DNA of 43,647 bases, taken from positions 1-43,647 of the forward strand of contig PBWA01000047.1 of NCBI GenBank assembly GCA_002728855.1, in the 5' to 3' direction. The notes under the pieces are model-generated. The model was not told where the DNA came from. It searched no databases and worked only from the letters and a program-made list of their open reading frames with translations. The first letter of the stretch is position 1, and each line of letters begins with the position of its first letter. This document shows positions 16,340 to 24,780 of this stretch, piece by piece. Source of the stretch: Flavobacteriaceae bacterium. Its GTDB lineage: Bacteria > Bacteroidota > Bacteroidia > Flavobacteriales > Flavobacteriaceae. A program made the translations under genes and the position numbers.

Positions 16340-16888
16340 ATGAAAATCATCAAAAAATTAGGATTAATATTTTTAGCTGTTTTTACTATAATAGTATTTT
16401 ATTTTGTTTATGGAATTTACATAAATCCTAAAAGTCCAAAAGGAAATGTTCTTTTTGAAAATGAGAATATTAAAATAGAAATATCTTATTCTCGTCCTTA
16501 TAAAAAAAATCGGCTTATTTTTGGAGAAGCCGACAAAGAAGCGCTTGTTCCGTATGGCGAATATTGGAGATTAGGTGCTAACTTTGCCACTTCAATTGAA
16601 ATTAATCAGAATGTGTCATTTGCTGGAAGGCCTTTAAATAAAGGAAAATACAGGCTTTACGCTGTTCCTTTTAAAAATAACTGGAGACTTGTTATAAATA
16701 GTGAATCAGGTGTTTTTGGCTTTAATGAACCTGATTATTCTAAGGATATTATGGCTGTGAACCTTCCTGTAAATATTTTAAATGATGAATTAGAGCAATT
16801 TACTATCGATTTTGTTGAATCTGACTCTATTTTGAACCTTAGAATGAGATGGGATAATGTCGAAGTCATTGCTTTAATTAACTATTAA
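16340..16888 (+). CDS. DUF2911 family protein, membrane-anchored
   Basis: A protein of 182 residues from the ATG at 16340; a GTG two codons upstream (16334) is possible. An N-terminal hydrophobic segment (about 7-25) acts as membrane anchor or uncleaved signal. The remainder is a DUF2911 domain, with the typical ISYSRPYKKNRLIFG start, EALVPYGEYWRLGANFAT, KGKYRLYAVP and the final LRMRWDNVEV. The family is common in Bacteroidota and has no defined activity; a beta-sandwich envelope protein is likely. It follows the TetR gene and its candidate sites, so it may be regulated by it. Confidence 0.82.
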   Translation: MKIIKKLGLIFLAVFTIIVFYFVYGIYINPKSPKGNVLFENENIKIEISYSRPYKKNRLIFGEADKEALVPYGEYWRLGANFATSIEINQNVSFAGRPLNKGKYRLYAVPFKNNWRLVINSESGVFGFNEPDYSKDIMAVNLPVNILNDELEQFTIDFVESDSILNLRMRWDNVEVIALINY

Positions 16889-16928
16889 TCAAATGTTTAT
16901 AACATAATATTAAACTAATAATTTAATT

Positions 16929-18050
16929 TTGGGTTTTTCTTTAAAAAATTTTATAAAATCATTATTTTTCATTTTATCATTAGGTGGGGTTTTATTTATT
17001 GTTATTGACTTTTTGAAAACTAAAGAGAATCTAATGGATATTGAAGAATATACTCCGCTATCTACACTAATTGTCCCACAGAATTTATTGACAAAGGCAA
17101 AATATCCTTTTGTAGATGTTCATAGCCACTTTTTCGATATGCCCTTACGCGATTTAAATAAATTAACTTCTGAAATGGATGATTTAAATATGGCTTTTAT
17201 TATAAACCTAAGTGGTTTTAGGGGCATCTATCTGAATCAGTCTCTTGATAATATAAGAGAAAATGCTCCCAATCGAGTAGGTTTATTTGTTAATATTGAT
17301 TTTGAAGATATTGACGATCCTCTTTTTGGCGAATCTACTGCTAAGTTTATTGACTCTGCTACAGCCAATGGCGCTATGGGTCTTAAAGTATATAAGTCAT
17401 TAGGCCTTACTAGCAAAGATAATAGTGGTAATAGAATTGCGGTAAACGATCCAAGATTAGATCCAGTATGGAAGGCCTGTGGTGATAACAATATACCTGT
17501 TTTAATCCACTCTGGTGAACCATCTCCGTTCTGGATGCCTAAAGACAAGTTTAATGAAAGGTGGCTTGAATTAAGGCAAAAACCTAGAAGATATAGAGAT
17601 CCAAAAACTAACCCTTCTTTTGAAGAAGTTTTAGCCGAACAGCACGAAGTATTTAGAAATCACCCATATACTACATTTATTAATGCTCATCTTGGTTGGA
17701 TGGGTAATGATCTTGATCGTTTGGGAAAACATTTGGATGAATACCCTAATGTTTTAACTGAAATTGGAGCAGTTTTAGCTGAAATTGGAAGACAACCAAA
17801 AAGAGCTCGTAAGTTTTTTATTGATTATCAAGATCGTATTCTCTTTGGAAAAGATAGTTATAAACCATCCGAATATTACACTTATTTCCGTGTTTTAGAG
17901 ACTGATGATGAATATTTTGATTATTATAGAAAGAGGCATGCTCATTGGAAAATGTATGGCCTTGCCCTACCCGATTCAGTTTTAAAGAAGGTTTATCATG
18001 AAAATGCATTGAAAATATTTCCTAAATTGGATAAAAATCTTTTTAAATAA
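16929..18050 (+). CDS. Membrane-anchored amidohydrolase (amidohydrolase_2-like)
   Basis: A 373-residue TIM-barrel metal hydrolase. The metal motif HxH is His65 and His67 (VDVHSHFFD). Further candidates are Lys153 (GLKVYKS), His194 (LIHSGEP), His254 (NAHLGWMG) and Asp309 (LFGKDSY), in the order expected for the superfamily. The N-terminal hydrophobic stretch (about 8-28) looks like an anchor or signal. Start: TTG at 16929 is chosen because it includes this segment; the next ATG (17034) would drop it. The substrate is unknown; the family includes decarboxylases and lactonases. It lies 40 bp after the DUF2911 gene and 5 bp before ybjQ. Confidence 0.8.
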   Translation: MGFSLKNFIKSLFFILSLGGVLFIVIDFLKTKENLMDIEEYTPLSTLIVPQNLLTKAKYPFVDVHSHFFDMPLRDLNKLTSEMDDLNMAFIINLSGFRGIYLNQSLDNIRENAPNRVGLFVNIDFEDIDDPLFGESTAKFIDSATANGAMGLKVYKSLGLTSKDNSGNRIAVNDPRLDPVWKACGDNNIPVLIHSGEPSPFWMPKDKFNERWLELRQKPRRYRDPKTNPSFEEVLAEQHEVFRNHPYTTFINAHLGWMGNDLDRLGKHLDEYPNVLTEIGAVLAEIGRQPKRARKFFIDYQDRILFGKDSYKPSEYYTYFRVLETDDEYFDYYRKRHAHWKMYGLALPDSVLKKVYHENALKIFPKLDKNLFK

Positions 18051-18055
18051 AACTT

Positions 18056-18370
18056 ATGATACTTGTTACAACACCTGATATTCCTAATAAAACCATAATT
18101 GAAACATGTGGAATTGCTAGAGGAAGCACCGTTAGAGCTAGAAATGTTGGGAGAGATATTTTTGCCTCCTTTAAAAATCTTATAGGAGGAGAAATCTCCG
18201 AGTACACAAAACTTCAAGCTGATTCTCGCGAGGAAGCTCTTCAGAGAATGCAAGAAGATGCTGTTAAAATGGGAGCTGATGCTGTATTGAATGTAAGATT
18301 TACAACTTCTGTTGTAATGCAAGGAGCTTCAGAAATATTAGCCTATGGAACTGCTGTAAAACTAAAGTAA
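18056..18370 (+). CDS. YbjQ/UPF0145 family protein
   Basis: A 104-residue protein of the YbjQ (UPF0145, heavy-metal-binding-like) family, with the start MILVTTPDIP, the conserved GIARGSTVRARNVGRDI, the LIGGEISEYTKL segment and the DAVKMGADAVLNVRF run near 76-90. Family members form pentameric rings; their function is not settled, and metal binding is only suggested. It follows the amidohydrolase by 5 bp and is followed after one base by a 43-codon membrane peptide gene, which suggests translational coupling. Confidence 0.9.
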   Translation: MILVTTPDIPNKTIIETCGIARGSTVRARNVGRDIFASFKNLIGGEISEYTKLQADSREEALQRMQEDAVKMGADAVLNVRFTTSVVMQGASEILAYGTAVKLK

Positions 18371-18371
18371 A

Positions 18372-18503
18372 ATGGAATTACTTTACTGGGTTTTTACTTT
18401 GCCTAAAATATTTTTATTCATTGCTATATCTCTTATTGGCTATCTCATTTACAAGCGAATAAATGATAAAAAAAATGAGGATTTTGAAAAGAGGGATAAC
18501 TAG
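18372..18503 (+). CDS. 43-residue single-pass membrane peptide
   Basis: An ATG one base after the ybjQ stop opens 43 codons ending TAG at 18501-18503. The product begins MELLYWVFTLPK, has one hydrophobic segment (about 5-26, ending SLIGYLIY), and a highly charged tail KRINDKKNEDFEKRDN. The stop codon interlocks with that of the convergent E1 gene in CTAG, exactly as for larger gene pairs here. The length, one-base spacing and good membrane/charge layout support a real gene; I know no family for it. A role together with the YbjQ protein is an inference. Confidence 0.65.
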   Translation: MELLYWVFTLPKIFLFIAISLIGYLIYKRINDKKNEDFEKRDN

Positions 18504-20476
18504 TATTCTAAAAGAGTTTTTATCTTATTATTAAGTTTTCTTTTTGGAAAATACCCCTCCTCTAGATTCGCTGTAAATGGAATAGGTGTATTCAGCGAAG
18601 CTAATCTAAAAATAGGTGCGTCTAGGTACTCAAAACATTTTTCAGAAATCTCTGCTGCAATTTCACCCATAAAACCTCCAAATCTACTATCCTCTTGTAA
18701 CAATAAAACCTTACCTGTCTTTTTTACTAGATCAAAAATTGAATCATAGTCTAAAGGAACTAAAGTGTTTATATCCAAAACTGCTATTGCAGCTCCTGGA
18801 AATTTTTTTACTTCTTCCAAAGCCCAATGCACTCCTAGCCCATAAGTTATTATACACATGTCATTGCCTTCCGCTCTAATTATAGCTTTACCAAATGGCG
18901 TAACATAAGAGTCAGACGGGACATCTTCAGTTATAGTTCGATATAATTTTTTATGCTCAAAAAACAAAACAGGATTAGGGTCTTTTATTGAATTAATCAA
19001 AAGTCCTTTGGCTTCTTTTGGAAATGAAGGGTAAACAACTTTCAAGCCAGGAACCGTGGTGAACCAAGACTCATTGGTTTGTGAGTGAAATGGCCCTGCA
19101 CCTACTCCGCCACCACAAGGCATTCTTATAACAATTGAAGCATTCTGTCCCCATCTATAATATGATTTAGAGATTAAATTAACTATTGCTGTAAAACCAC
19201 TAGAAACAAAATCACTAAACTGCATCTCGACAATTGAAGGAATATCTAAAATGGATAATCCCATAGAAGCCGAAAGAACAACGGATTCACAAAGAGGGGT
19301 GTTACGTACTCTTTCTTTTCCAAAAGTAGAAGACATGCCTTTTGTTATCTTAAAGACTCCGCCATACTCTGCAATATCTTGCCCCATAATGATTAAATCT
19401 CGATCTTCCTCCATACAAAGATGTATAGCTTGAGATATAGCGTCAACAAATCTTATGTTAGAAGATTTATTTGAATCTTTATTTATCTGTAAATCAAGTG
19501 TTTTAAACACATCACTTAATTCATTACTTTCATTAAATATAATCTCTTCTTTTAATTCACTTTTAACCCATTCATTGTCGATTAATTTTGAATATTTGCT
19601 GCTAAATTCCTTGCATTTGTCATTCTTAATTAATTTTTCCTCTAGAAGGTAGTTTTCAAATTGAATGACAGGATCTTTTTTAGACCAAGTATCCAGTTCT
19701 TGTTGTGAAACATACTCCTGGCCACTTGACTCTTCATGTCCTCTCATTCTGAAAGTTTTAAATTCTATGATGATGGGGCGCGGATCACTTCTTATGTCCT
19801 TTGCTATGTTTGAGACATTTTTATAAACCTCAAGTACGTTATTCCCTTCTATCATAAATGATTCTATACCATACCCAATACCTCTTTCAACTAGATTTTC
19901 AATGGCGTATTGTTCTTTTGCGGGTGTTGAAATCCCATAACCGTTGTTTTCAATGCAAAAAATAACAGGCAATTTCCACACTGAAGCAACATTTAGGGCT
20001 TCATGAAAATCTCCTTCGCTTGTCCCCCCATCACCAGTCATAACGACACATAACTTCTTTTCCTTTTTCAGCAAATGACCTAAGGAAATCCCACATGCCA
20101 TGCCCATCTGAGGGCCAAGATGTGAAATCATCCCTATTATATGATTTTCTTTTGCCCCAAAATGAAAACTTCTATCTCTTCCTTTTGTAAATCCATCTAT
20201 TTTTCCTTGCCATTGACAAAATAAATTATATAATGGTATTCCTCTAGATGTAAAAACTCCTAAATTCCGATGCATAGGCAGAACGTACTCGTCATCCCTT
20301 ATAGCTTTAGTGACTCCTACAGAAATAGCTTCTTGACCAATACCACTGAACCATTTAGATATTTTTCCTTGTTTTAAAAGAACTATCATCTTCTCCTCTA
20401 CCAATCTTGGAATTAGCATCGATTCGTATAGGTCTATTAGCTTTTTTTTAGATATTTTTGTTCTATCAAAATCCAT
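18500..20476 (-). CDS. Fused alpha-beta E1 of 2-oxoacid dehydrogenase complex
   Basis: A 658-residue thiamine diphosphate enzyme with E1 alpha (about 1-330) and E1 beta (about 345-658) in one chain. The alpha part carries the ThDP motif GDGGTSEGDFHEA (148-160) to IENNGYGIS (175-183), and the HRNLG and RGHEE segments. The beta part starts near NIRFVDAISQAIH and includes MGQDIAEYGGVF and the MPCGGGVGAGPFHSQ region. It catalyses oxidative decarboxylation of a 2-oxoacid, probably branched-chain or pyruvate-like, and feeds an E2 acyltransferase. E2 and E3 are outside the window. The fused form is common in Bacteroidota. The substrate is not decided by sequence. Confidence 0.9.
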   Translation of the reverse strand: MDFDRTKISKKKLIDLYESMLIPRLVEEKMIVLLKQGKISKWFSGIGQEAISVGVTKAIRDDEYVLPMHRNLGVFTSRGIPLYNLFCQWQGKIDGFTKGRDRSFHFGAKENHIIGMISHLGPQMGMACGISLGHLLKKEKKLCVVMTGDGGTSEGDFHEALNVASVWKLPVIFCIENNGYGISTPAKEQYAIENLVERGIGYGIESFMIEGNNVLEVYKNVSNIAKDIRSDPRPIIIEFKTFRMRGHEESSGQEYVSQQELDTWSKKDPVIQFENYLLEEKLIKNDKCKEFSSKYSKLIDNEWVKSELKEEIIFNESNELSDVFKTLDLQINKDSNKSSNIRFVDAISQAIHLCMEEDRDLIIMGQDIAEYGGVFKITKGMSSTFGKERVRNTPLCESVVLSASMGLSILDIPSIVEMQFSDFVSSGFTAIVNLISKSYYRWGQNASIVIRMPCGGGVGAGPFHSQTNESWFTTVPGLKVVYPSFPKEAKGLLINSIKDPNPVLFFEHKKLYRTITEDVPSDSYVTPFGKAIIRAEGNDMCIITYGLGVHWALEEVKKFPGAAIAVLDINTLVPLDYDSIFDLVKKTGKVLLLQEDSRFGGFMGEIAAEISEKCFEYLDAPIFRLASLNTPIPFTANLEEGYFPKRKLNNKIKTLLEY

Positions 20477-20531
20477 AGGAATAATAAATTTAAAAATGTA
20501 TGCTGTATTATTTTAATTTTATTGGTTTTTT

Positions 20532-20876
20532 ATGAGCGAGAATAGAAAACTTAACGCTCTTGCTGACTTAGCAAATGTAAAATTTGATGATTTGAGACCC
20601 TCATTTACTTCTAATATAACCGATCAAAAAGAGATTCACCAAGAATTAGAGTGCCACTTTAGCAAAAAAGGTAGAGCTGGTAAAGTAGCAACTGTAATTA
20701 AAGGTTACGCAGGGAATAATAATGAAATAAGAGAGCTTGCAAAAGAGCTTAAAAAAAAACTAAGTGTTGGTGGAACTGTCAAAAATGGCCAAATAATTAT
20801 TCAAGGGAATTATAGAGAAAAAATAATAGGCATACTATCAGATATGGGCTTTAAATTAAAACGCGTTGGAGGATAA
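20532..20876 (+). CDS. SUI1/eIF1 (YciH)-like translation factor
   Basis: A 114-residue protein with the SUI1 fold at its C-terminal 75 residues: KKGRAGKVATVIKGY (45-59), the ELAKELKKKLSVGGTVK region, then IIIQGNYREKII. Bacterial YciH-type proteins resemble eIF1 and may influence start-codon choice or stress translation. The N-terminal 35 residues are family-specific. It is divergent from the E1 gene with a 55-bp gap, and its stop lies 16 bp before the ATG of the LolA-like gene, so it may lead that transcript. Confidence 0.9.
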   Translation: MSENRKLNALADLANVKFDDLRPSFTSNITDQKEIHQELECHFSKKGRAGKVATVIKGYAGNNNEIRELAKELKKKLSVGGTVKNGQIIIQGNYREKIIGILSDMGFKLKRVGG

Positions 20877-20892
20877 GATTTTAATTAAAAAA

Positions 20893-21639
20893 ATGAAGAA
20901 TATTTATATAATTCCTGTTTTAATTTTATCTGCATTTTACAGTTTATATTCCCAAACTGCAATAGAAATTATTGAAAAAGCTGACAATAAGCTGCGAGGA
21001 TCTTCATCTTATTCTGAGGTTGAGATTACCATAGTACGTCCCAAATGGGAAAAAAAAATGATCTTAAAAAACTGGTCAATCGGGTCAAATTTTTCCACAA
21101 CCCTAGTTACAAGTCCTCCAAAAGAAAAAGGAACCGTTTTTCTTAAAAGAAATAATGAAATCTGGAACTATCTACCCTCTTTAGAAAGAACTGTAAAATT
21201 CCCTCCCTCAATGATGACCCAGAGTTGGATGGGTACTGATTTTACAACCGATGATCTGGTAAAGCAATCATCTACAGTAACTGACTATAGTCATAAAATA
21301 TTAGCTGAAGAAAACATTGAAAACCTCCCTTGCTGGAAATTAGAACTAATTCCCAAGGAAGAAGCGACTGTAGTTTGGGGCAAGCTGGTTATTTGGGTTG
21401 ATAAAAAAGATTATATGCAGTTGAGGACTGAATTCTATGATGAAGATGAGGAGTTAGTTAACCTTATGATAGGCTCTGATATTAAGACCTTTGGAAATAA
21501 AAAACTCCCTTCTAAACTTGAATTCATTCCATTGGAAAATGAAGGTCAAAAAACGGTTATTGACTACAATGTTTGGAAATTTAATATTGTAATACCCGAA
21601 AATTACTTCAAAACACAATATATATCCAGGCTTAAATAA
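20893..21639 (+). CDS. LolA-like outer-membrane lipoprotein-sorting family protein
   Basis: A 248-residue secreted protein counting from the ATG at 20893. The N-terminus MKNIYIIPVLILSAFYSLYSQ is a signal peptide with a likely cut after the Ser-Gln region. A TTG at 20866 would add nine residues before the signal peptide and is less likely. The rest resembles the LolA-like periplasmic carrier family (half-open beta-barrel): ADNKLRGSSSYSEVEI at the start, then the KNNEIWNYLPSLERTVKF-like core and the WMGTDFTTDDLV segment. The role would be to carry a hydrophobic cargo through the periplasm. It is followed by two permeases, an ATPase and a beta-barrel. Confidence 0.82.
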   Translation: MKNIYIIPVLILSAFYSLYSQTAIEIIEKADNKLRGSSSYSEVEITIVRPKWEKKMILKNWSIGSNFSTTLVTSPPKEKGTVFLKRNNEIWNYLPSLERTVKFPPSMMTQSWMGTDFTTDDLVKQSSTVTDYSHKILAEENIENLPCWKLELIPKEEATVVWGKLVIWVDKKDYMQLRTEFYDEDEELVNLMIGSDIKTFGNKKLPSKLEFIPLENEGQKTVIDYNVWKFNIVIPENYFKTQYISRLK

Positions 21640-21642
21640 ATT

Positions 21643-22854
21643 ATGCTTATTAAACTTGCTTGGCGGAATATATGGAGGAATAAAAAAAGAAGTCTTATAA
21701 CTATCTCAGCTATTTTTATTGCTGTTTTTCTTTGTGTCCTATTAAGAGCCCTGCAGTTAGGGCTTTATGATAACATGATTAATAATGTTGTGGGATCATA
21801 TTCTGGATACATACAAATTCATTCTAAAGGTTTTTGGGACGAGCAAATAGTAGATAATTCATTTTCTCCTGACAAAGATTTTTTAAATGAAATTGAAAGT
21901 ATAGATGGTGTTTCAAATACTCTTCAGAGAATACAAAGTGGATCCTTAGCTTCATCAAGTGATCTTTCAAAATTTGTCTTTGTTACTGGAATCGAACCCT
22001 TAAAGGAAAGTTCACTTACAAATTGGGAAAAACGACTGATTAAGGGACAATTACTTAAAGAGGAAAGTAAATCTCTTAATGTTGGTAAAGGAGTTGCTAA
22101 ATACTTTGATTTGAAAATTGGTGATACTCTTGTTTTGTTAGGCCAAGGATATCATGGGATGCAAGCCGCAGGAGCCTATCCAGTGAGTGGAATATTAGAT
22201 CTTAAAAACCCAACACTCAATAAAATCAGTGTTTTTATGACACTTCCTCAGGCTCAAGATTTTCTTTCAGCACAAAATATGATCACTCACCTTATTTTAA
22301 ATAAAAAGGAAAATAAAGATGAAGATGCCATTGCCTTAGACATTAAAAATTTAATAAATGATGAAGTTTATGAAGTAATGACTTGGAGAGAAATGATACC
22401 TGAACTTGAACAAACTATAAAGGCTGATAGTGCCGGAGGGCTTATAATGGTTTTTATCCTTTACATGATTGTTACATTTGGAATATTTGGAACTGTATTA
22501 ATGATGACTCAGGAGAGGAAATATGAGTTCGGTGTTTTGATTTCTATAGGCATGAAAAAAATTAGATTGATCAAAACAATGATTTATGAGACCGTTTTAC
22601 TGGCAAGTGTAGGGGCAATTCTTGGTATAGCTCTTTCCAGACCTGTTATTATCTTCTTAAGTCCAATAAAATTTCCAAAGGAACAAGCTCAGATGTTTGA
22701 AAATTTAGGTTTTGAAGCAGTCATACCTCTGATGAATACCTATGATATTCCACTAACTCATGGGTTTATAATTTTCTTTATTTCATTAATTGTTTGTTTA
22801 TACCCTTTAAGCGTCATTATCAAATTAGATCCTATTAAAGCAATGAAAATATAA
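21643..22854 (+). CDS. LolC/E-like ABC transporter permease (FtsX domain), first
   Basis: A 403-residue inner-membrane permease with one N-terminal membrane helix (about 17-37) after WRNIWRNKKRS, a large periplasmic domain (about 40-260) and three C-terminal helices (about 265-290, 310-340, 370-395). This is the MacB/LolC/LolE topology. The periplasmic domain would interact with a carrier or cargo, and the FtsX domain couples to the ATPase. It begins three bases after the LolA-like gene and shares one base with the next permease. The cargo is unknown. Confidence 0.88.
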   Translation: MLIKLAWRNIWRNKKRSLITISAIFIAVFLCVLLRALQLGLYDNMINNVVGSYSGYIQIHSKGFWDEQIVDNSFSPDKDFLNEIESIDGVSNTLQRIQSGSLASSSDLSKFVFVTGIEPLKESSLTNWEKRLIKGQLLKEESKSLNVGKGVAKYFDLKIGDTLVLLGQGYHGMQAAGAYPVSGILDLKNPTLNKISVFMTLPQAQDFLSAQNMITHLILNKKENKDEDAIALDIKNLINDEVYEVMTWREMIPELEQTIKADSAGGLIMVFILYMIVTFGIFGTVLMMTQERKYEFGVLISIGMKKIRLIKTMIYETVLLASVGAILGIALSRPVIIFLSPIKFPKEQAQMFENLGFEAVIPLMNTYDIPLTHGFIIFFISLIVCLYPLSVIIKLDPIKAMKI

Positions 22855-24074
22855 TGAGACAGATAATTAAAATTGCCTGGAGAAATGTCTGGAGAAATAA
22901 ACTTAGAAGTTTTATTGTTATCGCATCGATGATTTTAGGTCTATGGTCAGGTCTATTCAGCGCCTCCATGATGTCTGCACTAAATAATCAAAGGATTAAT
23001 AGCGCTATAAAATCTCAATTATCTCATCTGCAAATTCATCACCCCTCCTTTCAAGATAATTACGATATAAAATATCAAATAAATAGCTTGAACGAAGTTT
23101 TAGAAGCACTAGATGAAAATAAAAAAGTTGCTTCTTATAGCTCAAGAATAGTACTTTCAGGAATGGCGTCTACTGCTAGAGGAGCAACAGGTGTTAAACT
23201 TATAGGGGCAGATCATATTAATGAAAAAAATATTACCGACATACACAGTCATATAGTGAAGGGAACCTATTTTTCTGGCAGCACAAGTAGACAAGCTGTA
23301 ATAGGTCAAGAATTGGCCGAAAAACTAAAGTTAGATATCAAAAAAAGCATATATCTAACCTTTGTTAATGAGAACGGATTACAAGAAAGGTTAAAACTAA
23401 AAGTTGTAGGTATATTTAAATCTGGGAATTCCATGTTTGACGGTAGTCATATGTTTGCCAAAAAAGATTATTTGGATAAAATTTTTGGAAAAAAAGATAT
23501 CATACATGAAGTAGCATTAGTCTCTAATGATATTAATCAAGTAAAAGAATTAAAAGATGAGCTCCTTGTAGCTTTTCCAGATAATGAAATAGAATTATGG
23601 TCTGAAATTTCACCTGAGCTTGGCTATGCAAATGAGATGTTAAGTTTTTTCCTTTACATTTTTATGACTATCATACTAATCGCTCTTTCATTTGGAATAA
23701 TAAACACCATGTTAATGGCTGTTCTTGAAAGAAAAAGAGAACTTGGCGTTTTAATGTCTGTAGGCCTTAACAAGTCTAAGATTTTTTTAATGATAGCTTT
23801 TGAAACTCTTTTTATATCAATAGTTTCTGTCCCGCTCGGAGTTCTTATTTCTTACATAACTATTTCATACTTTGGTGATGTTGGAATCGATCTTTCTATA
23901 GTTGAAGAAGGTCTTGAACAATTTGGTATGGGCGCCAGGCTATATACCGAACTATATCTGGATTATTATATAAACATCACTCTTTTAACTTTTCTATTAA
24001 CCTTTATTTCTTCACTTTTTCCAGCAAGAAGAGCTCTTAAGCTGGAACCAGCTGTGGCAGTAAGATCAATATAA
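22854..24074 (+). CDS. LolC/E-like ABC transporter permease (FtsX domain), second
   Basis: A 406-residue paralogue-like permease with the same plan as the preceding gene: WRNVWRNKLRSF before an N-terminal helix (about 18-40), a periplasmic MacB-type domain, and C-terminal helices at about 258-285, 310-340 and 370-393, ending in ARRALKLEPAVAVRSI. Two different permeases side by side point to a heterodimer, as in LolCE. Its ATG overlaps the previous stop by one base (TAATG), and the ATPase gene begins 6 bp later. Confidence 0.88.
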   Translation: MRQIIKIAWRNVWRNKLRSFIVIASMILGLWSGLFSASMMSALNNQRINSAIKSQLSHLQIHHPSFQDNYDIKYQINSLNEVLEALDENKKVASYSSRIVLSGMASTARGATGVKLIGADHINEKNITDIHSHIVKGTYFSGSTSRQAVIGQELAEKLKLDIKKSIYLTFVNENGLQERLKLKVVGIFKSGNSMFDGSHMFAKKDYLDKIFGKKDIIHEVALVSNDINQVKELKDELLVAFPDNEIELWSEISPELGYANEMLSFFLYIFMTIILIALSFGIINTMLMAVLERKRELGVLMSVGLNKSKIFLMIAFETLFISIVSVPLGVLISYITISYFGDVGIDLSIVEEGLEQFGMGARLYTELYLDYYINITLLTFLLTFISSLFPARRALKLEPAVAVRSI

Positions 24075-24080
24075 TACCTT

Positions 24081-24764
24081 ATGAATGTAATTGAAACTAA
24101 AAATTTAAAAAAAATATATAGCCAAGGTGAAATTAAGGTTAATGCCTTAAACGATGTGTCTATCAATTTTAAACAGGGTGAATTCACTGCTATTGTAGGT
24201 CCTTCAGGGTCTGGAAAAACAACCTTTTTAAACACCTTAGGGGGTCTTGATAAACCTACTTTTGGAAATGTTATGATCGATAACTTAGATATAACAAAAT
24301 TAAAGGCAAATAAAATAATTGATTTTAGATTAAGAAATATTGGGTTTGTTTTTCAGTCTTACAATTTAATTCCTGTTCTAACAGCAAAAGAAAATATTGA
24401 GTTTATTATGCTAATGCAAGGATATTCAAAAGAGAAGAGAAATAAACGGGCATTGGAATTGTTAGATGCTGTTGGCTTAAGTAAGGAATCGAAAAGAAGA
24501 CCTGGACAGCTATCTGGCGGTCAACAGCAAAGGGTCGCAGTTGCTAGAGCACTTGCGTCAAAACCAAAGTTTATACTTGCAGATGAACCAACTGCTAATT
24601 TAGATTCAAGTTCAACCAAAAATTTACTTGATATAATGTATGACTTGAATAGAAAAGAAAAAATGACATTTATCTTTTCTACACATGATCAGCGAGTCAT
24701 AGACAGAGCAAAAAGAGTAATCACACTTGAAGACGGAAAAATCCTTTCTGATAAAATAACTTAA
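24081..24764 (+). CDS. LolD-like ABC transporter ATPase
   Basis: A 227-residue ABC ATPase of the LolD/MacB group. Walker A is VGPSGSGKTTFLN (about 39-51), the Q-loop FVFQSYNLIPVLTAKEN near 93-109, the signature LSGGQQQRVAVARAL near 145-159, Walker B FILADEPTANLD near 165-176 and the switch histidine in STHDQ. It powers the two neighbouring permeases. The close packing (6 bp after the permease, 16 bp before the beta-barrel gene) marks one transcript. The cargo cannot be read from it. Confidence 0.92.
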   Translation: MNVIETKNLKKIYSQGEIKVNALNDVSINFKQGEFTAIVGPSGSGKTTFLNTLGGLDKPTFGNVMIDNLDITKLKANKIIDFRLRNIGFVFQSYNLIPVLTAKENIEFIMLMQGYSKEKRNKRALELLDAVGLSKESKRRPGQLSGGQQQRVAVARALASKPKFILADEPTANLDSSSTKNLLDIMYDLNRKEKMTFIFSTHDQRVIDRAKRVITLEDGKILSDKIT

Positions 24765-24780
24765 TACAGAAGCTTAAATA

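Noticed and set aside
20866-20892. TTG start nine codons upstream of the LolA-like signal peptide
   Set aside because: The signal peptide begins naturally at the ATG at 20893, and the TTG would overlap the SUI1 gene.
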